Assembly (NCBI GenBank): GCA_014874185.1
Contig: JACWAF010000005.1
Coordinates: forward strand, 29,082-93,081
Length of the DNA stretch: 64,000 nucleotides
Reading direction: 5' to 3'
Origin: Nitrospirota bacterium
GTDB taxonomy: Bacteria > Nitrospirota > Thermodesulfovibrionia > Thermodesulfovibrionales > JdFR-88
The position numbers were made by a program, and so were the translations under genes. This document shows positions 43,346 to 52,955 of this stretch, piece by piece. Each line of letters starts with the position of its first letter. Position 1 is the stretch's first letter. The notes under the pieces are model-generated. The model was not told the DNA's origin. It ran no database searches and worked only from the letters and a program-made list of their open reading frames with translations.

Positions 43346-44335
43346 ATGGACAATCCGAACAGAAAGGCCCCGTATACGCTTGTGCTCACGCACGATGTGG
43401 ACAACCTGTCCCTCCGCTGCCATCCCCTGTTGAGCACGGCCACGGCCTCTTTCTTCAAGAGGTGCTTGTACAATAATTTCCTGCGCACACTGAAGAAGGA
43501 CATCCCGCCCGCTCTCTACCTGAATTCGGTAAAATGGTGCCTCTTCTATCCTTTTGTGAAGACCGGCCTCAAGGAAGACCCGTGGGAGAAGATAATCTTC
43601 GACATAATGGAGCTTGAAAAGAGCTATGGGGCGCGCTCCACGTTCTTCTTCATCCCCTATCCGGACAGGCCCGGCCATATCAAGCCCAAACTCCCCGCCC
43701 CCAGGGGGAGGGCCGCAAGCTATGACCTCAGGCGATACGGAAGGATGCTGGAAGAAATAGTTGGAGAAGGCTGGGAGGTCGGCGTGCACGGCATCGATGC
43801 CCACCTGAGCAGCTCCAATGCCCTGGAAGAGCTGAGCATCCTGCGGGGCCTCCTTCCAGACAGGGAAAAAATAGGCATAAGAATGCACTGGCTTTATCAG
43901 ACCGAGCAGTTTTTGAAGTACCTGAAGGAAGCTGGTTATTATTACGACACCTCCTACTGCTGCAAGAGCAGGGGGGTCCCCTTCGGCGACAGCCGCTCGC
44001 AGCCGTTCAAGAATGATGACATCTGGGTCCTGCCCTTGAACATACACGATTCCATGCTGCTGGGCCATTGGCGGCTGGGGATGAGCATGGAAGCGGCCTG
44101 GAGAGAGATCGAGTCCACTCTTGAAAAGGCAAGAAATACCGGGGCCGTGGTCACCATCCTGTGGCATACCAGCACGTCCACCGTATATTCGTTTTGGGGC
44201 GTCCTGTATGAAAGGATACTGAGGCGCGCGAAGGAGGACGGGGCCAGGATGATGCGCTGCGTGGACCTGTGCGACGAGCTTGAATTGAAAGAAAAGCCGC
44301 TTGGGCCCGAAATGATGGAAAGCCGGGCGATATGA
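43346..44335 (+). CDS. Polysaccharide-deacetylase-like protein (NodB fold)
   Basis: 329 residues. LVLTHDVDNLSL near the N-terminus is the HDVD form of the catalytic Asp-Asp motif. STFFFIPYPDRPGH, EVGVHGIDAH with a metal His and LWHTSTSTVYSFW complete the pattern seen in polysaccharide deacetylase family proteins of exopolysaccharide loci. No signal peptide, so it probably acts in the cytoplasm on a lipid-linked or nucleotide sugar. Followed with a four-base overlap by a ChbG-type deacetylase. Confidence 0.82.
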   Translation: MDNPNRKAPYTLVLTHDVDNLSLRCHPLLSTATASFFKRCLYNNFLRTLKKDIPPALYLNSVKWCLFYPFVKTGLKEDPWEKIIFDIMELEKSYGARSTFFFIPYPDRPGHIKPKLPAPRGRAASYDLRRYGRMLEEIVGEGWEVGVHGIDAHLSSSNALEELSILRGLLPDREKIGIRMHWLYQTEQFLKYLKEAGYYYDTSYCCKSRGVPFGDSRSQPFKNDDIWVLPLNIHDSMLLGHWRLGMSMEAAWREIESTLEKARNTGAVVTILWHTSTSTVYSFWGVLYERILRRAKEDGARMMRCVDLCDELELKEKPLGPEMMESRAI

Positions 44336-45198
44336 GAAAAAAACTTATCGTCAACGCGGACGGGTTCGGGTTCGGCAAGGGGGCCACCCGCGCCATACTG
44401 GAAGCTATAGAAAAGGGCGGCCCGATCACAAGCGTAAGCGTGAACGCCAACTTCCCGGAGGCGGCGATGGTGACGGACCTGGCCCGGAATTATCCGGGGA
44501 TAAGCATAGGGGTGCACCTGAACCCGATGGTCGGAACGCCCTGCCTGCCAGCGGAAGAGGTCCCGACGCTGGTTGACGGGGATGGCTGTTTCCACGCGAA
44601 CAGGTTTCCGCTTCTGCTCAGGGACCGGCTCATTGACATGAAGGAGCTGGAGGCCGAACTCGACGCGCAGATAGCAAGGATGAAAGGGCTTGCCGGGGAC
44701 AGGATATCCCACCTGGACTCGCAGGCGAACCGGCATCTGATGTACCTCGGGCTTTTCCTGAAACTGGCAAAGAAATGGAAGATAGAAAGGATGAGGAACA
44801 ACGCGCCGGCCATCTGCCTGGAATGTGAAGACCCGGCCGGTTCCAGGCTGAGGGCATATATGTCCCAGCCGCATATCTGGCTGGGACATGTTTACAGAAA
44901 ATACCAGATGGGCAAGGCCTCGAAAAACGGCATGCGAATGGCCCAGAGGCTTGTGACCGTGGGCTACGGAAAAAACGGAAACAAGACCAACCCGGACAAC
45001 TGGCGCAGGATTTTTAAGAACCTGCCAGAGGGAGTCTCCGAGATATATTGCCATCCGGCCTACCCGGACGAGACCCTGCGGAAATGGGCCTCGTACTGCG
45101 AAGAGCGGGTGCTTGAGATGGGGATAATCTCGGACGGTTCGCTTGCCAAAATGGCCGACGGCTTCGGGATAAAACTGATCAGTTTTTACGACATCTGA
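44332..45198 (+). CDS. ChbG/HpnK (YdjC)-family deacetylase, variant active site
   Basis: 288 residues. YdjC-family start IVNADGFGFG; the family consensus is NADDFG, so one of the two Asp residues, which I take to be a metal ligand, is Gly here. GVHLNPMVGTP carries the next metal His. The third motif HxDxHxxxH reads HLDSQANRH, so one more His is Gln. The enzyme may be weak, changed in metal use, or inactive. Known members remove acetyl from chito-oligosaccharides or hopanoid-linked GlcNAc. A second copy at 47806 shares the Gly. Confidence 0.82.
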   Translation: MRKKLIVNADGFGFGKGATRAILEAIEKGGPITSVSVNANFPEAAMVTDLARNYPGISIGVHLNPMVGTPCLPAEEVPTLVDGDGCFHANRFPLLLRDRLIDMKELEAELDAQIARMKGLAGDRISHLDSQANRHLMYLGLFLKLAKKWKIERMRNNAPAICLECEDPAGSRLRAYMSQPHIWLGHVYRKYQMGKASKNGMRMAQRLVTVGYGKNGNKTNPDNWRRIFKNLPEGVSEIYCHPAYPDETLRKWASYCEERVLEMGIISDGSLAKMADGFGIKLISFYDI

Positions 45199-45200
45199 AA

Positions 45201-46637
45201 ATGGGCTCCGATTGGAAGATGGGTTTATACCGGCTCCTTCCGGTGCGGCTTCAGGAGGCCGCGCTGGCGTTTTACGCGCGCGGTCTGGAGCGCCTTTATT
45301 ACGGGCCTGGCTATGAAAGCTGGAAAGACCGGGCCAGAGAATGGAGGAGGGGGACACCTGATTCAAGGCAGGACTGGATTCGGGAGAGGCTCTCTTATAT
45401 AGTCCGGACCGCCGCCCTCAAGGCGCCTTTTTACAGGAAGAAGTGGAAAGGCATTGGCTGGAAGGAGATAGGCCGCTCCGGCCCGCTCTCGATCCTGCCC
45501 ACCATTTGCAAACAGGAGATCAGGATGAACGAGGCCGCCTTTCTGAACGAAGACCGCAGCCCCAAATCCCTCTGGATGGAAAAGACAAGCGGCACCACCG
45601 GGACCTCGCTGAAGATATTCTGGCCGAAGGAGATGCTCCCCAAGTGGTGGGCCCTGGTGGAGGTGCTGGTCCGCAATGAGGCCGGTGTGGGCCAGGACGT
45701 GCCCCGGGCAATGGTGGGCGGCAGGCCCATTATAAGGGGAGATGCCGGCAAGCCACCGTACTGGCGTTACAACCGGAGGTGGCGGCAGTTGTATTTCTCC
45801 AGTTACCACATCTCAAGGGAAACCGCGCCCCATTATATCGGGTCATTAAAAAAATACAGGAGCCGCTGGATGACCGGATACGGTTCGGCAATAGCGGCCC
45901 TGGCCGAAAGTTCCAGCGGGGCCGGGCTGGCCCCTTGTCCCCTTGAAACCGTAATCGTAAGCGGCGATACCCTGCTGGCCGGCATGAGAAGGAGCATAGA
46001 GGCCTTCTTCCGGTGCAAGTGCCGCGACAGTTATGGCCAGGCCGAAGGCGTCCTCATGGCAATGGAATGCGGGATGGGCCGGATGCACCTCCTTTCAATG
46101 ACGGGGATTGCCGAAATCCTGAGGGAGGACGGCTCGCCGTGCGGCAGTGGAGAGGTTGGCGAGATCGTTGCGACAGGCCTCCTGAATGACGCGATGCCCC
46201 TTGTGCGCTACAGGACCGGGGATTACGCAAGCTGGGCCGTTCAGCAGACCTGTTCCTGCGGAAACCCGGAGCCGGTAATAGAAAACCTGGAAGGCAGGGT
46301 TGACGATTACATCATCACGGAAGACGGCAGGAAGATAGGCAGGCTCTCCACGGCCATGAAGAGGAGCCCCCGGATACATTCGTCCCAGCTTGTCCAGGAC
46401 AGGCCAGGCCACGCATATCTCCTTGTGAGGCCGTCCGATGGATACAGGCACTCGCATGCCCTGGATGTCCGGGAGGACATCCTTCAGAGAATAGGCAGGT
46501 TCGACCTGGAGATAAGAGAAGTCCCGGAAATCCCCAAGACGCCCTCCGGGAAACTTGCACTGGTGGTCAGGCTTGATGAAAGGCCGGGCATGAAACCCGT
46601 TTACGAGAAATTCTTTAAAGGGACATGGAAGCCATAA
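45201..46637 (+). CDS. Adenylate-forming CapK/PaaK-like enzyme
   Basis: 478 residues. Phenylacetate-CoA-ligase-like fold: MEKTSGTTGTSLKIFW (phosphate loop), DSYGQAEG, VRYRTGDYA and the C-terminal hinge region ending PKTPSGKL. CapK-type relatives are frequent in capsule and exopolysaccharide loci and are thought to activate an acyl group. Substrate unknown. It may feed one of the acyltransferases of the locus (inference). Confidence 0.83.
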   Translation: MGSDWKMGLYRLLPVRLQEAALAFYARGLERLYYGPGYESWKDRAREWRRGTPDSRQDWIRERLSYIVRTAALKAPFYRKKWKGIGWKEIGRSGPLSILPTICKQEIRMNEAAFLNEDRSPKSLWMEKTSGTTGTSLKIFWPKEMLPKWWALVEVLVRNEAGVGQDVPRAMVGGRPIIRGDAGKPPYWRYNRRWRQLYFSSYHISRETAPHYIGSLKKYRSRWMTGYGSAIAALAESSSGAGLAPCPLETVIVSGDTLLAGMRRSIEAFFRCKCRDSYGQAEGVLMAMECGMGRMHLLSMTGIAEILREDGSPCGSGEVGEIVATGLLNDAMPLVRYRTGDYASWAVQQTCSCGNPEPVIENLEGRVDDYIITEDGRKIGRLSTAMKRSPRIHSSQLVQDRPGHAYLLVRPSDGYRHSHALDVREDILQRIGRFDLEIREVPEIPKTPSGKLALVVRLDERPGMKPVYEKFFKGTWKP

Positions 46638-47809
46638 ACAGGCCTGTTGCCGGGGAATCAGGCGACAGGGGGCGAATGCTGGAGGGGCTTCGCGTCATCA
46701 TGCTCACATCGGGACATGAGGCCATGGACTCGAGGATATACGGGCGGCTCGCCCTGAGCCTTAAACAGATGGGCGCGGATATGAAAATAATAGGAAGGGG
46801 GCAGCCAGGAATAAAGGCCGGAGTGGAGATTATTGCGCTCCGCGGGTCGGGCTCCAGGCTGACGCGCTTTTTCGTGAGGCCCTGGAAATGCCTCTTCGCG
46901 ATAAACGGCCTGGACCCGGATATAATACACCTGCACGATGCGGAACTCCTCATGATCCTGCCCTTTTTAAAGCTTTTCAAACCCAATGCGAGGCTTGTTT
47001 ACGATGTGCACGAGGACTTCGCGAAACTTCTGCTTATAAGGGAATGGCTCCCGGAACGCGTAAGGAAGGCAGCCGGGGCCGCTCTGGATATCCTGGAAAA
47101 GAGGCTTGCCCTCCTGGCCGACGGCATTGTGGCGGTTACACAGCCCCTCGCCGACAAGTTCCCTAACCACAACAGGATAGCGGCCTACAACTTCGTTTCG
47201 GACGAGTTCTTCCGGCGCGCCGGGGCCTGGTCGAAAAAACCGGAAGAGCGCAAATTCGACCTGGTGCATCTCGGCACGCTGAGCCATGAAAGGGCTGTTT
47301 TCCTTGCGAAGACCATAAGCGAGTTCCACCGGATGAAAAAAGGCGCGAACTCACTCCTTATAGGCGTGAGCGGCGAACTGGCCGGCAGGATCCGGCCCCT
47401 TCTGCCGGAAAACTGCACCCTGCTTGGCAGGATCGGCCATGAAGAAATCCCAAAGCTCCTTGGAGATTCAAAGGTCGGCATAGATGTCCATCCGTGGAGG
47501 AAACCGCACCTGGAAGTGGCCCTTCCGGTGAAGGTCTGCGAGTACATGGCGTCCGAATGCGCCGTGGTTGCCTCGCATATGCCGGTCCTTGAGAAAATGG
47601 CGGGCAGGCACCTCTCCGGCCTGAAAATAATAAAAGGCGGAGACCCCATGGAATATGCCCGCGCGGTCTCCCTGCTGCTTGAGAGGACAGACTCCGGGGA
47701 GGGCCCCGGGGCCGGACTGCGGGAGTTCGCGCTCAAATACATGAAATGGGAGCAGGAGGCCCTGAAAGTGGCGGAACTCTATTTGAGACTGAAAGGTGCG
47801 CGAAAATGA
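46625..47809 (+). CDS. GT4-family glycosyltransferase
   Basis: 394 residues from ATG 46625, overlapping the previous gene by 13 bases; an internal ATG at 46676 is an alternative start that fits the usual family N-terminus. LTSGHEAMDSRIYGRLAL, DIIHLHDAELL, YDVHEDFAKLL, LVHLGTLSHERAVF and the short GT4 donor motif with CEYMASECAVVAS. Lacks the full E(x7)E spacing, but the fold is clear. Cytoplasmic sugar transfer; specificity unknown. Confidence 0.87.
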   Translation: MEAINRPVAGESGDRGRMLEGLRVIMLTSGHEAMDSRIYGRLALSLKQMGADMKIIGRGQPGIKAGVEIIALRGSGSRLTRFFVRPWKCLFAINGLDPDIIHLHDAELLMILPFLKLFKPNARLVYDVHEDFAKLLLIREWLPERVRKAAGAALDILEKRLALLADGIVAVTQPLADKFPNHNRIAAYNFVSDEFFRRAGAWSKKPEERKFDLVHLGTLSHERAVFLAKTISEFHRMKKGANSLLIGVSGELAGRIRPLLPENCTLLGRIGHEEIPKLLGDSKVGIDVHPWRKPHLEVALPVKVCEYMASECAVVASHMPVLEKMAGRHLSGLKIIKGGDPMEYARAVSLLLERTDSGEGPGAGLREFALKYMKWEQEALKVAELYLRLKGARK

Positions 47810-48702
47810 AACGCCTGATAATCAATGCGGACGGCTATGGTTTCACGGCCGGGATAACCAGGGCGATAGAGGAATGCGTCCGTTTTGGCACGGTGCGGAG
47901 CATCTCCGCGAACGTGAACTTCGTGCACGCCGACCGCCTCCCGAAGCTGCTTTCGGAATTCCCTTTTCTTTCTGTCGGGTGCCATGTGAACCCGGTGGTG
48001 GGCCGGCCCGTGCTGGACCCCGGAAAGGTCCCGTCGCTTGTAAACGGAAAAGGGGAATTCCTGTACAGGGATTTCGCAAGGGGCGTGAGGGAGGGCAGGC
48101 TGGACCTGCGGGAGCTATCCATGGAGATGCGCGCGCAGATGGAAAAAACGGCCCAGCTCGCCGGGAAGGCTTTTACGCACATCGATTTCCATATGGGCCT
48201 GCACCGGCTTCCAAGGCTCTATGAGGCATTCCTGGACGCTGCGGAAAACAGCGGCGTGAACAGGATACGCACGCACCGGTATCTGATGGGCATGGAAAGC
48301 CGCTTTCCCAGGATGAGGCATTTGGCCCACATGCTGGAAAGCCCCACGAGGCTGCCCAAATACATTTGGAACCTGTGGCTCAGGAAAAAGGCGAAGAGAC
48401 GGGGCTTCGCCATGCCCGACAGGTGGGTGGGGATTACCAACATGGCCATCCGGCCGGAGAAGATCAACCTGCAAAACCACCTGATGATGCTCAGGAACCT
48501 GCCTGACGGGTTCAGCGAGTACGTCGCCCATCCCGGCTACGTGGACGACGAGCTAAGGCGCTGGTCAAGCTACCTGGAACAGCGGGTCCGTGAGCTCAGG
48601 GTGCTTACGAGCGCCGAGTTCCGGGACGCCCTGGAGGACTTCGGCATCAGGCTGTCGGGCTATCGGGACATACCCAGGAAGATATACAGGTTTGCCGCGT
48701 GA
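47806..48702 (+). CDS. ChbG/HpnK (YdjC)-family deacetylase, second copy
   Basis: 298 residues from ATG 47806, overlapping the previous stop (ATGA). Start IINADGYGF has the same Asp-to-Gly change as the copy at 44332. GCHVNPVVGRP and HIDFHMGLH (HxDxHxxxH complete) are kept, so this copy retains more of the metal site. The final 60 residues (FSEYVAHPGYVDDEL) match the family. The two copies are divergent paralogues that probably act on different sugars of the same polymer. It overlaps the next gene by four bases. Confidence 0.83.
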   Translation: MKRLIINADGYGFTAGITRAIEECVRFGTVRSISANVNFVHADRLPKLLSEFPFLSVGCHVNPVVGRPVLDPGKVPSLVNGKGEFLYRDFARGVREGRLDLRELSMEMRAQMEKTAQLAGKAFTHIDFHMGLHRLPRLYEAFLDAAENSGVNRIRTHRYLMGMESRFPRMRHLAHMLESPTRLPKYIWNLWLRKKAKRRGFAMPDRWVGITNMAIRPEKINLQNHLMMLRNLPDGFSEYVAHPGYVDDELRRWSSYLEQRVRELRVLTSAEFRDALEDFGIRLSGYRDIPRKIYRFAA

Positions 48703-49730
48703 TAAAATATACAAGGCTGAGCGTAGTAATCCCGTGCAGAAACGAAGAGGCATACATAGGCCGCTGCCTGGAGTCGATAGTGAAAAACGATTATCCTCCG
48801 GACAGGCTGGAGGTGCTGGTGGTGGACGGGCTCAGCACGGATAAAACAGTACAGGTCGCCTCCCGCTATGCCAGGGAATTCGGTTTCATAAAAATCATAG
48901 AGAACCCCGAAAAAACAACCCCCGCCGCACTTAACAGGGGCATACGGAACGCCTTGGGGGAATGCATAATAATCCTTAGCGCCCACAGCGTGGTCGGCGC
49001 CGGTTTTTTGCGGGGGAACGCGGAGGGCATTCTTAATTATGATGCCGACTGCGTGGGCGGGGTGCTCCGCACCCTGCCGGCCTCTGACAGGCCCGTTGCC
49101 CGGTCGATAGCCATAGCGCTCTCCAATCCCTTCGGCATGGGAAACGCGCATTTCAGGATAGGCTCGGACGGGCCTAAGGCGGTGGATACAGTCCCTTTCG
49201 GCTGTTACAGGAGAACGGTTTTTGAGAAAATAGGGCTGTTCGACCTGGAACTGGTAAGGAACCAGGATGACGAATTCAACATGAGGCTTGCCGGAAAGGG
49301 CGGAAAGATAATGCTTTTGCCCTGGATAACCTCAAGCTACTATGCCCGGGATTCACTGGGGAGGCTCTGGAAGATGTTTTACCAGTACGGCTATTACAAA
49401 CCGCTTGTCGCGAAAAAAGCGGGGGGCGTCCTCACATGGAGGCAGCTCGTCCCCCCCTTGTTCGTGGGCTCGCTGGCCGTCAGCCTGGCCCTTTCGCCCG
49501 CAAGCAGGGGGTTCCTCCTGCTTGCGGGCTGCATCCTGATGGCCTATATCCTGGTCAGTCTTCTTTTTTCGGTGCTGGCCTGTCTCAAGGGGAATTTGAA
49601 GGCCCTGCCCGCATTGCCCCTGGCCTTCGGGGCCATTCATTTCAGCTACGGCCTGGGTTACCTGAAAGGGCTGTTCGATTTTATGCTTGTTAAAAAACGG
49701 GCGGCAAAGGACCTGCCCATAACGAGATGA
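48699..49730 (+). CDS. GT2-family glycosyltransferase, ExoA-like, with membrane helices
   Basis: 343 residues from a GTG that overlaps the previous TGA. GT-A motifs LSVVIPCRNEEAYIGRCL, VVDGLSTDKTV and ILSAHSVVG, and NQDDEFNMRLAGKGG. Two or three membrane helices at about 250-325. This is the succinoglycan ExoA plan: a membrane-bound transferase that extends a lipid-linked oligosaccharide at the cytoplasmic face. The stop overlaps the Crp/Fnr gene by four bases. Confidence 0.88.
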   Translation: MIKYTRLSVVIPCRNEEAYIGRCLESIVKNDYPPDRLEVLVVDGLSTDKTVQVASRYAREFGFIKIIENPEKTTPAALNRGIRNALGECIIILSAHSVVGAGFLRGNAEGILNYDADCVGGVLRTLPASDRPVARSIAIALSNPFGMGNAHFRIGSDGPKAVDTVPFGCYRRTVFEKIGLFDLELVRNQDDEFNMRLAGKGGKIMLLPWITSSYYARDSLGRLWKMFYQYGYYKPLVAKKAGGVLTWRQLVPPLFVGSLAVSLALSPASRGFLLLAGCILMAYILVSLLFSVLACLKGNLKALPALPLAFGAIHFSYGLGYLKGLFDFMLVKKRAAKDLPITR

Positions 49731-50416
49731 AGAAGGGCATCCTGGAGCACGGCCTCAGAAATATCGCCCTGTTCTCTTCCCTTACCGAGGAGGAACTGGA
49801 CGAGATCGGCGGCAGGCTGGTCATGCGCTCTTTCAAGAAGAACGAGGTCATCCTGCACGAAGAGGACACCAGCCAATACATGTACATGATAATCTCAGGA
49901 AAGGTAAAGGTGGTGCAGATAAGCCGTGAGGGCAAGGAGACGATCCTGGCCCTCCATCAAAGCGGCGATTTCTTCGGGGAGATGTCCCTCATAGACGGCA
50001 AGACCGCTCCGGCCACGGTAATCGCAACGGAAAACTCGGTGATAGCGATCATCTCAAAAAAAGATTTCTATTCCCTCCTGTTCGTGCAGGAAAAGGTGCT
50101 TGTGAAACTCCTCCAGATATTCTGCGAAAGGCTCCGCGAGGCCTTCGAGAGGATACAGATACTCAGTTTCAGCAATGCGGCCCAGAGGATAAAGACCCTC
50201 TTCATCATGCTGGCGGACATGTACGGGAAAAGGGGCCCGAAGGGGATAAAGCTGGACCTGAAGCTTACGCATCAGAATATCGCGGACATGACCGGCATCA
50301 CCAGGGAGACCGTGACAAGGATAATAAACAAATGGCAGAAAGAGGGGGAGATATTCATCAAGAACAAATTCATTTACCTCAGTGAGGATTACATGAAAAA
50401 GGAATTCCAGATCTAG
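49727..50416 (+). CDS. Crp/Fnr-family transcription regulator
   Basis: 229 residues. Cyclic-nucleotide-binding beta-roll about 10-125 (GDFFGEMSLIDGKTAPATVIA), a long dimer helix, and a Crp-type helix-turn-helix (THQNIADMTGITRETVTRIINKWQ). No Cys cluster for an Fe-S site as in FNR. The ligand is unclear, because the GEMSLIDGKTAPA loop lacks the Arg-Ser of cAMP-binding CRP. Last gene of the polysaccharide run with a four-base overlap, so it is transcribed with it and may feed back on it or on c-di-GMP genes (inference). Confidence 0.88.
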   Translation: MKKGILEHGLRNIALFSSLTEEELDEIGGRLVMRSFKKNEVILHEEDTSQYMYMIISGKVKVVQISREGKETILALHQSGDFFGEMSLIDGKTAPATVIATENSVIAIISKKDFYSLLFVQEKVLVKLLQIFCERLREAFERIQILSFSNAAQRIKTLFIMLADMYGKRGPKGIKLDLKLTHQNIADMTGITRETVTRIINKWQKEGEIFIKNKFIYLSEDYMKKEFQI

Positions 50417-50441
50417 CCCGTCATCTCCTCCCGTTTTCCCG

Positions 50442-50474
50442 AAAAAAGGCCCGCTCTTTAGCGGGCCTTTTTTT
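50442..50474 (+). terminator. Intrinsic terminator of the polysaccharide locus
   Basis: GGCCCGCT (50448-50455), loop CTTT, AGCGGGCC (50460-50467), then seven T (50468-50474), with six A on the left side. A textbook terminator 30 bases after the Crp/Fnr stop. The A-tract makes it usable from the other side for the DUF3108 gene. Confidence 0.92.
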
Positions 50475-50506
50475 GAGGCCCTTCAGACCTTTTCGTGAAA
50501 AGAAAG

Positions 50507-50525
50507 ATTCCGGACAAGCCGGAAT
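50507..50525. repeat. Short dispersed palindrome (ATTCCGG family)
   Basis: ATTCCGG-ACAAG-CCGGAAT, perfect 7-bp stem, flanked by GATTC and GAC. Same family as 13342 and 58995. Confidence 0.5.
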
Positions 50526-50579
50526 GACAACTGAACCTGACATCCTCACAGGAGGCATGCAGCTTCAATCATGAGACTC

Positions 50580-51317
50580 TTAATAATGGATTGCCTTGAT
50601 TATGGCCTTTACGGAGCCCACCGGAAGTTCGCTCTCCAGCATCACCGGTATGCGCCTGTCGTCGTCCGTAAGCCAGATATAGACGTCGCCCTTCTTCAGA
50701 AAAATCCCTTCCGACTTGAGTATGGGCTTAATAAGGATGGTATTGAAAGTGCCCAGCCATGTGTTGACCTTTTCCTTTTTGAGGACTTTCACTTCCATGT
50801 CCCAGACCTTCTTGCTGTCGAATATCTTCAGGAAGACGGAATGGCCCACGACCAGGGGCAGGGTCCTCACATAATAGAAGCCGGAAAGCGGGTCAAGGAT
50901 ATGCTGCGGTATCTTGTATTCGCCTTTTTCCTTGCTGCGGTAATCGATGTAGACCGCCTTTTCGTCCGAACCTTTCTGCGGGAAAATGACCTCCTTGTCG
51001 CGCCTGTGGCTCCCCTCCCTGAGTTTTATCCTGTACTTGATCGGGTAGAAGGAGGTCTTTTTGCACTCGCTCTCCACCTTGTCCCTGACCTCGTAGAAGA
51101 GCGATATCATCTTCGCGCTTCGCGCGACCGATGTGATCTTGAGGAAATTCTTGTCCGGCGTGATGGCAAGCTCCGAGGTGCCGGCGTGAATCCCGTTCCA
51201 GCTAAGCTGGTATTCCAGTATCTCTGGAATCTTGAACTGAGCTGAAGCCTGTCCGGGAATCGCCAAAGGGATGCTTAAGGCAAGGCAAAACAGCAGCTTC
51301 AAAAGAATATTTTTCAT
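50580..51317 (-). CDS. DUF3108 secreted protein
   Basis: 245 residues. Signal peptide about 1-26 (ends AxA before QFKIP), then the beta-rich DUF3108 domain ([19 protein letters not shown], ending [14 protein letters not shown]). Function of the family unknown; periplasmic. The last residue and the TAA stop lie inside a 26-nt sequence (50564-50589) that recurs at 38142, so a repeat seems to have supplied the gene end. Divergent from hisA, whose -10 box lies in the 26-base gap. Confidence 0.85.
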   Translation of the reverse strand: MKNILLKLLFCLALSIPLAIPGQASAQFKIPEILEYQLSWNGIHAGTSELAITPDKNFLKITSVARSAKMISLFYEVRDKVESECKKTSFYPIKYRIKLREGSHRRDKEVIFPQKGSDEKAVYIDYRSKEKGEYKIPQHILDPLSGFYYVRTLPLVVGHSVFLKIFDSKKVWDMEVKVLKKEKVNTWLGTFNTILIKPILKSEGIFLKKGDVYIWLTDDDRRIPVMLESELPVGSVKAIIKAIHY

Positions 51318-51331
51318 CCGGTGATTTATAT

Positions 51332-51337
51332 TATACT
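51332..51337 (+). promoter_or_regulatory. -10 box of hisA, six bases before the ATG
   Basis: TATACT at 51332-51337 with ATG at 51344. The -35 region is weak and AT-rich. A start of transcription at or near the ATG would make hisA leaderless; no ribosome site is visible. Confidence 0.4.
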
Positions 51338-51343
51338 AAAGCG

Positions 51344-52069
51344 ATGAAAATAATTCCTGCAATCGATCTTAAGGGCGGAAAATGCGTGCGGCTCCTGCAG
51401 GGCAGGGCGGAAGACTCTACGGTCTACTCCGACAACCCCGCCGAGACCGCCAAAAGATGGGCCTCTATGGGCGCGGAGATAATCCATATAGTGGACCTGG
51501 ACGGGGCCTTTTCCGGCACGCAGGCCAACCTTGAAAGCATTAAAGCCATAAGAAAGGCCGTGGACATCACCCTTGAGGCGGGCGGCGGGATAAGGACCGC
51601 GGAGGCTGTAGAAGGTCTTGTCTCGCTTGGAATAGACCGTGTGATACTGGGCACCATAGCGGCCAAGGACCCTGAATTTACCAAAGAGATGAGTCACCGC
51701 TTCCCTGGCAGAATTATTGCCGGGATAGACGCGAAAGACGGAAAGGCCGCCATAAAAGGATGGGTTGAGACAACCGGCCAGGATGCCCTGGAACTTGCCC
51801 GGAAGATGGAGGCATGCGGGGCCGCCGGAATTATCTATACGGACATATCAAAAGACGGCATGATGGCGGGCCCGAATATTGAAGCCACAAGAAGAATGGC
51901 CGCTTCCGTAAGCCTGCCCGTAATAGCATCAGGGGGCATCTCAAGCCTTAAGGATATTGAAAACCTCCTCACCATAAACGGCCTTTGGGGGGCGATCACC
52001 GGAAAGGCCATATACTCCGGCTCGCTTGACCTAGCGGCCGCGATAGGACTCACAAAAAAGGGGCGCTGA
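51344..52069 (+). CDS. hisA: HisA, phosphoribosylformimino-AICAR ribotide isomerase
   Basis: 241 residues, one TIM barrel. [15 protein letters not shown] with the catalytic Asp8, [10 protein letters not shown], the half-barrel repeat with [10 protein letters not shown] (second catalytic Asp) and [12 protein letters not shown]. Fourth step of histidine synthesis. The hisF start overlaps its stop (TGATG). Other his genes are not in the window. Confidence 0.96.
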   Translation: MKIIPAIDLKGGKCVRLLQGRAEDSTVYSDNPAETAKRWASMGAEIIHIVDLDGAFSGTQANLESIKAIRKAVDITLEAGGGIRTAEAVEGLVSLGIDRVILGTIAAKDPEFTKEMSHRFPGRIIAGIDAKDGKAAIKGWVETTGQDALELARKMEACGAAGIIYTDISKDGMMAGPNIEATRRMAASVSLPVIASGGISSLKDIENLLTINGLWGAITGKAIYSGSLDLAAAIGLTKKGR

Positions 52070-52890
52070 TGCTGGCTAAACGCATAATCCCCTGCCTTGA
52101 CGTAAAGGACGGGCGCGTGGTGAAGGGGATAAGCTTCGTAAATTTAAGGGACGCCGGGGACCCGGTGGACAACGCCCTCTATTACGACGAGCAGGGCGCG
52201 GACGAACTGGTCTTCCTGGACATAACCGCATCCCACGAAAAGAGAAATATAATCCTCGACGTGGTCCGCAAGACCGCCGAAGAGGTGTTCATGCCATTTA
52301 CGGTAGGGGGCGGCCTCAAGACCCCTGACGATATCCGCGAATTATTGAAGGCTGGCTGTGACAAGGTCTCCATAAATACCTCCGCTGTAAAAGACCCCGC
52401 TTTCGTCCAAAAAGGGGCGGAGAGGTTCGGCTCACAGTGCATAGTGGTGGCAATCGACGCCAAGCGGACCGTGGGAGGGAAGGGCGCTCCGCCGGAATGG
52501 GCCCAATACCACCCGGAACTCCTCATCCCGGAAGGGAAAGAGACCTGGGAACTCTACATCCACGGCGGAAGGACCCCTATGGGTCTGGACGCTATAGAAT
52601 GGGCAAAGTTCATGGAGCGGCTTGGGGCCGGAGAGATACTTTTAACCAGCATGGACAGGGACGGCAGGAAGGACGGCTACGACATAGCCCTCACGAGGAC
52701 GGTGTCCGAGGCGGTCACCATTCCCGTCATAGCTTCGGGCGGGGCGGGCACGCTGGAGCACCTTTACGAGGCCCTCTCCGAAGGCAAAGCGGACGCCGTG
52801 CTCGCGGCATCCATCTTCCATTACAGGGAGCATTCGATCAGGGAGGCCAAGGAGTTCCTGCGGGCAAGGGGCGTCCCCGTGCGGCTGTAA
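52069..52890 (+). CDS. hisF: HisF, imidazole glycerol phosphate synthase cyclase subunit
   Basis: 273 residues, slightly longer than usual. [18 protein letters not shown] (catalytic Asp11), [29 protein letters not shown] (second catalytic Asp) and [11 protein letters not shown]. With HisH it forms the imidazole ring and releases AICAR. The extra residues fall in the loop after VVAIDAKR (about 130-160), where a short insertion ([11 protein letters not shown]...) is seen. Translation is coupled to hisA. Confidence 0.96.
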   Translation: MLAKRIIPCLDVKDGRVVKGISFVNLRDAGDPVDNALYYDEQGADELVFLDITASHEKRNIILDVVRKTAEEVFMPFTVGGGLKTPDDIRELLKAGCDKVSINTSAVKDPAFVQKGAERFGSQCIVVAIDAKRTVGGKGAPPEWAQYHPELLIPEGKETWELYIHGGRTPMGLDAIEWAKFMERLGAGEILLTSMDRDGRKDGYDIALTRTVSEAVTIPVIASGGAGTLEHLYEALSEGKADAVLAASIFHYREHSIREAKEFLRARGVPVRL

Positions 52891-52955
52891 CCCCCGTCCC
52901 GCTTGATTTAAAGGGGGATAAATGGGGCTGCCGTTTTCTTTTTGAGCAAAACCTT

